Source: Clostridiaceae bacterium
GTDB lineage: Bacteria > Bacillota > Clostridia > Saccharofermentanales > DTU023
Length of the DNA: 57,496 nucleotides
Direction of reading: 5' to 3'
Assembly (NCBI GenBank): GCA_012518795.1
Contig: JAAYRL010000047.1
Coordinates: 1-57,496 of the forward strand
Shown: positions 34,097-41,796 of the stretch, piece after piece
Layout of the letters: each line of letters opens with the position of its first letter
Numbering within the stretch: position 1 is the first letter of the stretch
Notes under the pieces: generated by a model
What the model was told of the DNA's origin: nothing
The model's input: the letters and a program-made list of their open reading frames with translations, nothing else
Databases searched by the model: none
Program-made: the position numbers and the translations under genes

Positions 34097-36466
34097 GATT
34101 TCTGAATCTCCTTTTTTTGTATTAGTTGCATTATTTATATGGTAAATATTCTTGTTAGCTGTCTCAAGGTCATCGACTTGAACCAGAGGTTTGAAGCGAT
34201 TTAATCTTAAGGCGTTGCTTACAACAAAAACCGATGATAAAGACATAGATGCTGAAGCGATCATCGGATTCAAAACAATGTCGAACGGCAAATAAAGTAC
34301 TCCTGCAGCTACGGGAATCAAAATAATATTGTAGAAGAAAGCCCAAAATAAATTCTGTTTAATATTACGAATGGTGCGTTTACTGAGCTCAATACTGTTC
34401 ACAACATCGAGCAGATCAGATTTCATCAAAACGATGTCAGCAGCTTCAATTGCAATATCCGTACCTGCACCGATTGCGATTCCGACATCAGCCCTCGCCA
34501 AGGCAGGAGCATCGTTGATACCGTCACCGACCATGGCAATCTTGCCTCCTTGTTGCTTAATTTGACGAACCATTTTTTCTTTATCTTGAGGTAAAACTTC
34601 GGCAATTACCTGATCTAAACCCAATTCTTTACCTATAGCATCAGCAGTTCTTTGGTTATCTCCGGTCAACATATAGATTTTGATACCTTGATCATGCAAT
34701 AGTTTAATAGCCTGTTTGGAATTTGTTTTGATCGGATCAGCAACTGCAATTATTCCGATCAGTTGTTCTTCGTTTGCAAAATAGAGCACGGTTTTTCCGG
34801 CTTGAGATAATTTAATAAAGGTTTTATCTGTAGTTGAAATATCCAAACCGTTCTCGACCATAAATTTTTGATTTCCGGCGATATAGCGTTTTTCATTAAT
34901 TGTTGCTTCAATACCTTTACCCAATGTGTTTAAAAAATTATCGACAGGCAAAATATTTATTCCGATATCGTCTGCATACTCCAGAATAGCTAAACTAAGC
35001 GGATGTTCCGAAGGGAATTCCAAGGAAGCGGCAATTTGTAAAAAATCATTTTGCTTAAGATTTGAAAGTAAAACGATATCTGTAACTACGGGTTTTCCGA
35101 CAGTGATCGTTCCGGTCTTATCTAAAATTATTGAGTCGATTTCATGTAAAGTTTCTAAAGCTTCAGCAGATTTGATTAAAATTCCATTACTTGCACCTTT
35201 TCCTGTGCCGACCATTATTGCAACGGGAGTTGCCAAACCTAAAGCGCAAGGACAGGAAATAATCAATACGGAAATTCCGATGCTTAAAGCAAATTCGAAA
35301 GACTGACCGCTAAGCAACCAGATAATAGTTGCAAGAGTAGCAATACTGATTACGACCGGTACAAAAATACCTGCTACCTTATCTGCCAATTGCGCGATAG
35401 GAGCTTTGGTTGCATTTGCATCTTGGACCAGCTGAATTATTTTGGCAATTGTGGTATCATTGCCGACTTTTTCTGCACGCATGGTAATTGAACCGAGTTT
35501 CAAAATAGTTGAACCGATTATTTCTTGATCAGGACCTTTTTCTACCGGAATAGATTCACCCGTAATTGCAGATTGATCGAAAGAACCTTGTCCGCTGATG
35601 ATTCTCCCGTCTACCGGTACCGAAGAACCGGGCTTAACGACTAAAACATCACCGACGTTGACTTGCTCAATTGCAATTTCAACTTCTTTACCATCCTCCA
35701 GCCGAATTGCAGTTTTAGGGCTTAAATCCATCAGCTTTTTTATTGCATCAGTAGTCTTGCCTTTTGATTTAGCTTCTAAGAACTTGCCTAAAGTAATTAA
35801 GGTTAATATCATGGCTGCCGATTCAAAATAAAGTGAATGTGCATAATGTTGAATCACTTCCGGCTGATTGTGACCTAAGGCATAAGACAGACGATATATA
35901 ACAAAAATTCCGTAAATAAAAGCGGCAGATGAACCTAAGGCGATCAGAGAGTCCATATTAGGCTGTCTTTTAATCAAAGTCCTGAAACCGTTAGTGAAAT
36001 ATTTGTGATTGATGATTATGACAGGCAAAGTCAAGAGCATCTGACTAAATGCAAAAATAACGGAGTTTTTCGGACCTTCGAATATGCTTAAAGTAGGTAA
36101 GCCGAGCATTGGAGCCATTGCAATATACATCAGCGGTACCATAAAGATTAATGAAATAAAAAATCTTTGTTTAAGACTTTTTTGATCTTGCACCAATTGA
36201 GTCTCTAACGGGTTTATGGTGATCTGAGTATTTTGGTTAGGGGAGCTGAGAGCTTGATTATCCGAAATTGCATTATAGCCAGCATCTTGTACAGCCCGGA
36301 TAATTTGCGCGGAATTAACTATATTATCGTCAAATCGGACCTGCATTGAATTTGTTAATAAGTTGACACTTACTTCATTTATACCGTCAAGTTTGTTCAC
36401 AGCCCTGCCAACAGCTTGTGAACAAGCGGAACAAGTCATTCCTGTTATTGTAAATCTATCTTTCAT
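33887..36466 (-). CDS. copA: Copper-exporting P1B ATPase with fused C-terminal CopZ domain
   Basis: An 859-residue Cu(I) P-type ATPase. The N-terminal metal domain has GMTCSAC; then TGES of the actuator domain, the membrane SCPCALGLATP motif (CPC), DKTGTIT phosphorylation site, SEHPLS and MVGDGINDAPAL. At the C terminus a further domain, IEGMSCHHCSGRVEKV, follows an Asn/Lys/Thr linker; it looks like a complete CopZ chaperone of 69 residues. An ATG (34096) with AGGAGA ten bases before it lies at the start of this domain. It is the first gene of the copper operon. ATG at 36466 is preferred over a TTG eight codons earlier. Confidence 0.93.
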   Translation of the reverse strand: MKDRFTITGMTCSACSQAVGRAVNKLDGINEVSVNLLTNSMQVRFDDNIVNSAQIIRAVQDAGYNAISDNQALSSPNQNTQITINPLETQLVQDQKSLKQRFFISLIFMVPLMYIAMAPMLGLPTLSIFEGPKNSVIFAFSQMLLTLPVIIINHKYFTNGFRTLIKRQPNMDSLIALGSSAAFIYGIFVIYRLSYALGHNQPEVIQHYAHSLYFESAAMILTLITLGKFLEAKSKGKTTDAIKKLMDLSPKTAIRLEDGKEVEIAIEQVNVGDVLVVKPGSSVPVDGRIISGQGSFDQSAITGESIPVEKGPDQEIIGSTILKLGSITMRAEKVGNDTTIAKIIQLVQDANATKAPIAQLADKVAGIFVPVVISIATLATIIWLLSGQSFEFALSIGISVLIISCPCALGLATPVAIMVGTGKGASNGILIKSAEALETLHEIDSIILDKTGTITVGKPVVTDIVLLSNLKQNDFLQIAASLEFPSEHPLSLAILEYADDIGINILPVDNFLNTLGKGIEATINEKRYIAGNQKFMVENGLDISTTDKTFIKLSQAGKTVLYFANEEQLIGIIAVADPIKTNSKQAIKLLHDQGIKIYMLTGDNQRTADAIGKELGLDQVIAEVLPQDKEKMVRQIKQQGGKIAMVGDGINDAPALARADVGIAIGAGTDIAIEAADIVLMKSDLLDVVNSIELSKRTIRNIKQNLFWAFFYNIILIPVAAGVLYLPFDIVLNPMIASASMSLSSVFVVSNALRLNRFKPLVQVDDLETANKNIYHINNATNTKKGDSEIMKKIIKIEGMSCHHCSGRVEKVLNQIDGVSATVNLEKKQAEVKSNQDIDNQILIDTITDAGYEVVEIIE

Positions 36467-36550
36467 ATTGTAATTCTCATATCTTTTCAAACAGACGTTT
36501 GATTGTTTTCGTATAGGTTAAAAGGTTTTCAGAAAAATTTGTCGCTCTCG

Positions 36551-36574
36551 TATCACCCCACCCGGGTGGTGTAT
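36551..36574 (-). promoter_or_regulatory. CsoR-type operator before copA
   Basis: A GC-rich dyad in AT-rich DNA, with CCACCCGGGTGG at its centre (36558-36569) flanked by TATC/GTAT. It matches the G-tract dyads bound by CsoR and lies at the predicted transcription start of the copper operon. Confidence 0.75.
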
Positions 36575-36576
36575 AT

Positions 36577-36605
36577 ATAATAGTTTTATTTTTACCTTTT
36601 GACAA
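36577..36605 (-). promoter_or_regulatory. Promoter of the copper operon
   Basis: On the minus strand, -35 TTGTCA (36605-36600), 17-bp spacer, -10 TATTAT (36582-36577). The operator begins 3 bases downstream. Confidence 0.75.
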
Positions 36606-36682
36606 GCGAAGATAGAGCTACAGTGCAAAGTTAAGTTCCAGTCTAAGAAGCGAAGAAGAAGCGAAGATAGAAAAAGTAAAAC

Positions 36683-36711
36683 TTTAGCTATTGATATTTT
36701 TATTCTATAAT
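36683..36711 (+). promoter_or_regulatory. Probable promoter of the cyclophilin gene
   Basis: -35-like TTTAGC (36683-36688), 17-bp spacer, -10 TATAAT (36706-36711). The -35 box is weak. The stretch before it carries a short GAAGCGAAGA duplication. Confidence 0.45.
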
Positions 36712-36804
36712 TAGTGCATAGTGCAAGAATCAAGTGACTTTGAGAATGATAAGTTTAATTTGATACCGAATAAATGTCACAAATAATTTTAAAGGAGAAA
36801 TTTA

Positions 36805-37332
36805 ATGTCTGAAAAACAAAATCCTGTTGTAAAAATAGAAATGGAAAATGGCGGAGTGATTACAGCCGAACTGTATCCGGAGATTGCACCAAATACGGTA
36901 AACAATTATATTTCTTTGATCAAAAAAGGTTTCTATGACGGTTGTATTTTTCATCGGGTAATTCCCGGTTTTATGATTCAAGGCGGTTGTCCTGACGGAA
37001 CAGGTATGGGCGGTCCGGGATATTCAATTTCCGGAGAATTTGCCATGAATCGTTTTGCGAATGACCTCAAACATAGTCGAGGTGTTTTGTCTATGGCAAG
37101 AGCTATGTCACCAAATTCTGCCGGTAGTCAGTTTTTTATCATGCACCAAGATTCACCCCATCTGGATGGTCAATATGCTTCTTTCGGCAAAGTGCTGGAA
37201 GGCATGAATGTTGTAGATGAAATTGCCAATGCACCTCGCAATATGCAAGATAGACCGCATCAAGATCAAAGAATTAAACAAATCACAGTTGACACTTTTG
37301 GTTTGGAATATGCTGAGCCGGAAAAAGTATAG
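36805..37332 (+). CDS. Peptidyl-prolyl cis-trans isomerase, cyclophilin type
   Basis: A 175-residue cytosolic cyclophilin that speeds proline isomerisation in folding. Active-site segments are FHRVIPGFMIQGG, LSMARA...NSAGSQFFI and LDGQYASFGKV; the Arg, Phe, Met and Gln of the active site are present. Length is normal for the bacterial form. AAAGGAGAAATTTA precedes the ATG. The DNA of its last codons is repeated several times after the stop, and a terminator follows. Confidence 0.95.
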   Translation: MSEKQNPVVKIEMENGGVITAELYPEIAPNTVNNYISLIKKGFYDGCIFHRVIPGFMIQGGCPDGTGMGGPGYSISGEFAMNRFANDLKHSRGVLSMARAMSPNSAGSQFFIMHQDSPHLDGQYASFGKVLEGMNVVDEIANAPRNMQDRPHQDQRIKQITVDTFGLEYAEPEKV

Positions 37333-37402
37333 TAGAAAACCGGAAAAAGTATAGTTGAAAACCAGAAAAAGTATAGACGAATCGAAAAAATTATAGTAGA
37401 CA
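37318..37402. repeat. ~22-bp tandem repeat starting in the cyclophilin stop region
   Basis: CCGGAAAAAGTATAGTAG at 37318 recurs at 37340 and, changed, at 37362 and about 37383. The first copy holds the last codons (PEKV) and the stop TAG; later copies lie outside the gene. Confidence 0.85.
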
Positions 37403-37438
37403 TTTGAATTAATTGATGATTTTAGATCTAAACTTAAG

Positions 37439-37498
37439 AAGTGACAACAGCAGCAACTTATGCTACTGTTTTTAGCAAAAGCTGTGATGTTGTCACTT
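37439..37498. terminator. Terminator between cyclophilin and aldolase genes
   Basis: Plus strand: AACAGcAGCA and TGCTaCTGTT (37446-37470) with T5 at its end. An outer pair, AAGTGACAAC (37439) and GTTGTCACTT (37489), encloses it and could act on the minus strand. Confidence 0.75.
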
Positions 37499-37503
37499 AT
37501 ACT

Positions 37504-38721
37504 TTAATTGTTATCTAATGATAATTGATCTAGGTGATATCTTGCGGCTTTTTCCATTAAGATAGTTCGTTCAAATGTATCCGGTAAGCTTGAGCCGCAA
37601 ACGGCCATACCGTGATTTCCCATGATACATGACCAAACATCGTCAGTTATTGCAGTGGAAACTCCGGCAGCTAATTCGTCGGAACCGGCTTTCGCATATG
37701 AACAATAACCTGAGCAATTACCCAACAATGCAGCTGCTTCGGGCAGAGTGATCGTTAATGCTTTATTTGCTGCAGCGAACACACTGCAGTTAAATGAATG
37801 TGTATGGATCACTCCGTTGATTTTTTCATGTTCACGATAAATTGCTGCATGAAATCCTTGTTCTACACTGGGAGCAAGTTTTCCCTCATGGGTCATGTCA
37901 TGATAATTAACACGGACCATATCATAAGGTGTTAATCGGCTATAGGCCATGCCTGACGGTGTAATCAGCATATACTGATCATCAAGTCTGACGGAAAGAT
38001 TTCCCCAAGTACCTTGAGTCAGATTTTCTTCAACCAGATGATTACCAAATTCAACCAATTCTTGACGCAAGATCATTTCATCATCAGATATTCTCCTTTG
38101 ATAATCAGCTGCTGATAACGACTCAATACTCTTATCCATTTTCGAATAGCGAGACAGATATAATTCACGATAAAAATCACAGATTTCTAAAGGCAGTGGT
38201 TTGGCACCACCTAATAATTCTCCTTCAACCATAGCTTGAGAACTTTTTTCAACAATTGCCACGGTGGCTGTAATCAGAGCAAGAGAGCTTCCGATTGCCA
38301 ATACAGCGTTACCGCACTCAGCATGATTTGCTAATAAACAAGCATCTTGTTTTTCTAAAGCTGATAAAATTTGTTCGGTGTTGTTGCCATCACAAAGATT
38401 TGCTTGCAGACCAACAATTTGAGGCAAGTCATCTAATACCGGTAAAATATCATAATCTTTGGCAATTGCCTGTAAAGCGTATTTCGGCTTAGAGATAACA
38501 ATCACGTTTCGATCTGATTTTTCAGCAAAAATTTTTGCTAATAGCGGAAATTGTTTAACAAATATTTCTCTTGTTACAGCTTCCGGCTTATTGCCATGCA
38601 AGGCAAATGCATAGTTGTCAGAATCAATTCTGACTGCAACAATTAAATCTTCCAAAGGGTAATTTTGCTTGTTAAATGTTGAATATAAATTGTCAAATTG
38701 TTTTTCTAAATCAGGGATCAT
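37504..38721 (-). CDS. Class II aldolase/adducin family protein with duplicated fold
   Basis: A 405-residue protein. The C-terminal half is a full class II aldolase domain: QGTWGNLSVRL, ITPSGMAYSRL, GVIHTHSFNCSVFA (zinc histidines) and SCIMGNHGMAVCG. The N-terminal half (about 1-190) seems to be a worn copy of the same fold. ACLLANHAECGNAVLAIG there mirrors the CIMGNHG segment, but the HTH zinc motif is missing. Usual members of about 220 residues act on sugar phosphates such as fuculose-1-P or ribulose-5-P. TAGGAGT before the ATG at 38721 fixes the start. A hairpin array lies immediately upstream. Confidence 0.85.
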   Translation of the reverse strand: MIPDLEKQFDNLYSTFNKQNYPLEDLIVAVRIDSDNYAFALHGNKPEAVTREIFVKQFPLLAKIFAEKSDRNVIVISKPKYALQAIAKDYDILPVLDDLPQIVGLQANLCDGNNTEQILSALEKQDACLLANHAECGNAVLAIGSSLALITATVAIVEKSSQAMVEGELLGGAKPLPLEICDFYRELYLSRYSKMDKSIESLSAADYQRRISDDEMILRQELVEFGNHLVEENLTQGTWGNLSVRLDDQYMLITPSGMAYSRLTPYDMVRVNYHDMTHEGKLAPSVEQGFHAAIYREHEKINGVIHTHSFNCSVFAAANKALTITLPEAAALLGNCSGYCSYAKAGSDELAAGVSTAITDDVWSCIMGNHGMAVCGSSLPDTFERTILMEKAARYHLDQLSLDNN

Positions 38722-38744
38722 TTTTACTCCTATCTCAACCAATC

Positions 38745-39078
38745 ATGCACACTTTTTAAGCTAATACAGGATTTCCTCAGTCTAACCTTAAAAAGTGTGC
38801 AAGGTCAGGCAAGAAAAGCCGGTTTTATCAAAGATCATGCACACTTTTTAAGCTAATACAGGATTTCCTCGGTCTAACCTTAAAAAGTGTGCAAGGTCAG
38901 GCAAGAAAAGCCGATTTTATCAAAGGTCATGCACACTTTTTAAGCTTATGCAGGATTTCCTCGGTCCAACCTTAAAAAGTGTGCAAGGTTAGGCAAGAAA
39001 AGCCGGTTTTATCAAAGATTATGCACACTTTTTAAGCTAATGCAGGATTTCCTCAGTCCAACCTTAAAAAGTGTGCAT
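38745..39078. repeat. Array of four long-armed hairpins, 92-bp period
   Basis: Units start at 38745, 38837, 38929 and 39021 (the last shortened to the hairpin). In each, GCACACTTTTTAAG pairs perfectly with CTTAAAAAGTGTGC, 14 bp per arm, around a 26-base loop that itself has AGGA/TCCT. The arms are identical in all four copies, while loop positions vary by transitions. A 38-base linker with GGCAAGAAAAGCC separates units. It fills the space from 24 bases before the aldolase start toward yjbQ. I know no matching element. Confidence 0.92.
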
Positions 39079-39083
39079 AACGG

Positions 39084-39122
39084 CTCAAAAAATTTGCATA
39101 GCTCCAAAAAGTGAGTAAATTT
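39084..39122. repeat. Fragment related to the 82-bp repeat at 52774-52937
   Basis: ATTTGCATAGCTCCAAA followed by GTGAGTAAA closely follows ATTTGCACAGCTCCAAA...CTGAGCAAA of the 82-bp repeat. It adjoins the hairpin array. It suggests a dispersed repeat family. Confidence 0.5.
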
Positions 39123-39174
39123 CGTACTTGCCACAATATTTTTCACGGTTAGATTTTTCTTGTCAAAAAAAGTT

Positions 39175-39591
39175 TCATTCACCGATTATTTTAATCAAAG
39201 CACGTTTGTTACGTTTACCGTCTAATTCATAATAAAAGATTTGTTCCCATGGACCGAAATCCAATTTACCTTCAGTGATTGCAACAACAACTTCACGTCC
39301 CATTATAGTACGTTTCAGATGGGCATCCGCATTATCTTCGAAACCGTTATGATCATATTGTTCATAAGGTTTTTCCGGAGCAAGTTTTTCTAACCAACGT
39401 TCAAAATCACGATGCAGTCCTGATTCGTCATCATTGATAAAAACACTTGCCGTGATATGCATTGCATTCACTAAACAAAGACCTTCAGAAACACCACTTT
39501 CTCTGATTGCTTGTTGAACATCAGGTGTGATATTGACTAACCCTCTTCTTTGTGGAATGTTAAACCATAATTCTTTGCGATAACTTTTCAT
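39175..39591 (-). CDS. YjbQ family protein (UPF0047)
   Basis: A 138-residue small conserved enzyme-like protein. Family residues are seen in [27 protein letters not shown] and in [15 protein letters not shown]. The conserved His and Asp/Glu set forms a metal site in solved members. Members have shown thiamine-phosphate synthase side activity, but the physiological role is unclear. It lies downstream of aconitase on the same strand, with a hairpin between them. Confidence 0.9.
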   Translation of the reverse strand: MKSYRKELWFNIPQRRGLVNITPDVQQAIRESGVSEGLCLVNAMHITASVFINDDESGLHRDFERWLEKLAPEKPYEQYDHNGFEDNADAHLKRTIMGREVVVAITEGKLDFGPWEQIFYYELDGKRNKRALIKIIGE

Positions 39592-39623
39592 AGATAAATA
39601 CTCTTCCTAAGATAAAATTGATT

Positions 39624-39652
39624 ACTCAACTTTCCTATAGGGAAAGTTGAGT
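39624..39652 (-). terminator. Hairpin between acn and yjbQ
   Basis: ACTCAACTTTCC (39624-39635) and GGAAAGTTGAGT (39641-39652) form a perfect 12-bp stem with a 5-base loop. The downstream T run on the minus strand is weak. It may end or attenuate the aconitase transcript. Confidence 0.55.
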
Positions 39653-39706
39653 TGATTATTGATAAACATTTTGATCATTGATCTATCATTATTTAAAAAG
39701 ATAAAA

Positions 39707-41620
39707 TTAAACATTACCTTTTTTTATGGTATTCAATAATCCGCCGTTTTTGATAATCTCGATTTGTTCTTCAGTCAAATCATGAGCGACTTTAAATTGG
39801 GTATTTTTGGTTTTATTCAAAACAGTATATTGAGTGTCAATCGCCAAATTTTCAATATCAATAATTTCTAATTCATCTAATAAATCAATGGAATCATAAT
39901 CTGAATTATTTACGAATACTAAAGGTATTATTCCCGAATTAATCAGATTCTGTTTATGAATACGGGCATAGGATTTAGTGATTACAGCTTTGATGCCTAA
40001 ATATAACGGTGCTAAAGCTGCATGTTCACGCGAAGAGCCTTGACCATAATTCTCGCCACCGATGATAATGCCACCATCATTTTCCAAGCAACGCAAGGCA
40101 AATTCCGGATCAATTTGGGAAAAAGTGAATTCGGATATTTTCTCGATATTGCTTCTGAACGGCAGAACAGTTGATCCGCCCGGAATGATATGATCGGTGG
40201 TGATGTTATCTTCGACTTTGATCATTACTTTTTTATTAATTGGAGCCAAAGGTTTTCCGACCGGAACATCTTTAATATTCGGTCCTTTAATCAAGGGTTT
40301 TTCAAAATCACAATCCGGTTGAAGAATTCCAGAATCATCAATCAGGAAACTGTCAGGCAATGTTGCTTTTTCGTACTCTACTTGAGTTGCGTCACTGATA
40401 TAGCCATTAATTGCGGAGACGGCAGCTGTTTCCGGAGAAACAAGATACACTCCCGCACTTAAAGTTCCGCTGCGACCGTAAAAATTACGGTTAAAAGTAC
40501 GTAGCGAAATGCCGTCAGTAGGCGGGGATTGTCCCATACCGATACATGGTCCGCATGCAGCTTCTAAAAGACGCGCACCGCTGGCAATAATATCTGATAA
40601 ACCGCCGCTTTGAGCTAACATGTTCAGTACTTGTTTTGAACCGAAAGAAATTGTTAATGAAACATCGGGATGAACTTTTTTACCTTTAAGAATATTGGCA
40701 ACGTTCATTAAATCGGTATAACTGCTGTTGGTACATGAACCGATGCATACCTGATCGATTTTGGTTCCGGCAACTTCAGAAACTTTTTTTACATTGTCAG
40801 GGGAATGGGGTGCTGCCAATAAAGGTTCCAATTCAGATAAGTTAATTTCTATAACTTCATCGTAAACAGCATCTTCATCAGCTGCTAAAGGGCTATAGTC
40901 GTCACCGCGACCTTGTTTTTCTAAAAATTCCCGGGTTCTTTCATCTGAAGGAAAGATAGAAGTTGTAGCACCGAGTTCTGCACCCATATTAGTGATGGTA
41001 CTGCGTTCCGGAACGCTCAGACTTTTTATTCCTTCGCCACTATACTCAAAAATCTTGTTCACGCCGCCTTTAACCGTTTTGAGCTCCAAAACTTTGAGAA
41101 TGATGTCTTTGGCACTGACACCGGACTTTAATTCTCCGGTCAGTTTTACATTGACAACTTCCGGTAAAGTCATTGTATAAGGAATACCTGCCATGGCACA
41201 AGCAACATCTAAACCGCCGGCACCGATTGCGATCATTGCCATGCCGCCACCGGTCGGAGTATGAGAATCGGATCCCAACAATGTTTCACCGGGTTTATCA
41301 AAACGCTCTAATTGTACCTGATGACAAATACCATTGCCTGCTTTGGAATACAACACACCATAGCGGTTAGCAACGGATTGTAAATATTTATGGTCATCAG
41401 CATTCATAAAACCGGTTTGCATCGTATTATGATCAACATAACTGACAGCTTTTGTTTTAACTTTATCAACACCCATCTGCTCAAATTGCAAATAAGCCAT
41501 AGTCCCGGTAGCATCCTGAGTTAGAGTATTGTCAATAACCAAGCGAATGGTATTTCCTGCTTTCAATTCTGTAGGTTCTGCCAAATGCTTTTTAATGATT
41601 TTATATGCTAAACTACTAAT
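39707..41620 (-). CDS. acnA: Aconitate hydratase with apparent AUU start
   Basis: A 637-residue 4Fe-4S enzyme interconverting citrate and isocitrate. Visible are LTQDATGTMAYLQFEQMG, GSDSHTPTGGGMAMIAIG, IGSCTNSSYTDL and GPCIGMGQSPP (cluster cysteines), and the swivel domain with GGENYGQGSSREHAALAP. The conserved N terminus LAYKIIKKHL lies upstream of the first canonical start in frame (TTG at 41584, with no ribosome site). A strong GGTGAGGTGA site (41636-41627) points to an ATT at 41620-41618, 7 bases away; an in-frame stop bounds the frame at 41627. It is divergent from citrate synthase. Confidence 0.9.
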   Translation of the reverse strand: MSSLAYKIIKKHLAEPTELKAGNTIRLVIDNTLTQDATGTMAYLQFEQMGVDKVKTKAVSYVDHNTMQTGFMNADDHKYLQSVANRYGVLYSKAGNGICHQVQLERFDKPGETLLGSDSHTPTGGGMAMIAIGAGGLDVACAMAGIPYTMTLPEVVNVKLTGELKSGVSAKDIILKVLELKTVKGGVNKIFEYSGEGIKSLSVPERSTITNMGAELGATTSIFPSDERTREFLEKQGRGDDYSPLAADEDAVYDEVIEINLSELEPLLAAPHSPDNVKKVSEVAGTKIDQVCIGSCTNSSYTDLMNVANILKGKKVHPDVSLTISFGSKQVLNMLAQSGGLSDIIASGARLLEAACGPCIGMGQSPPTDGISLRTFNRNFYGRSGTLSAGVYLVSPETAAVSAINGYISDATQVEYEKATLPDSFLIDDSGILQPDCDFEKPLIKGPNIKDVPVGKPLAPINKKVMIKVEDNITTDHIIPGGSTVLPFRSNIEKISEFTFSQIDPEFALRCLENDGGIIIGGENYGQGSSREHAALAPLYLGIKAVITKSYARIHKQNLINSGIIPLVFVNNSDYDSIDLLDELEIIDIENLAIDTQYTVLNKTKNTQFKVAHDLTEEQIEIIKNGGLLNTIKKGNV

Positions 41621-41796
41621 AATTATTCACCTCACCTTAGTATGTATTTTCAATATCATTATAATAAGTGAAAAATCTTGCTAAGTAAAATAGGAGGTTG
41701 CAAAAGTTTTATGATTTTATTAATGTATAATGATTACCCTCAAAGGTAGAGGCGTTTTTGTAACTTTTGCATCATGAGTCAAGAAAGGGTTATCTG
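41621..41796. promoter_or_regulatory. Divergent regulatory region between acn and citrate synthase
   Basis: Only 176 bases separate the two starts, so promoters for both genes must lie here. A small hairpin CCTC/GAGG (about 41737-41751) followed by GTTTTT precedes the citrate synthase gene and might attenuate it. I cannot place -35/-10 boxes with confidence. Confidence 0.35.

Noticed and set aside
38745-39078. CRISPR-like array
   Set aside because: The interval between repeats is itself repeated, the conserved parts are inverted arms, and no cas genes are present.
41735-41758. Firm terminator or riboswitch before citrate synthase
   Set aside because: Only a 4-bp stem with five T follows; too weak to call, and no known aptamer pattern is seen.
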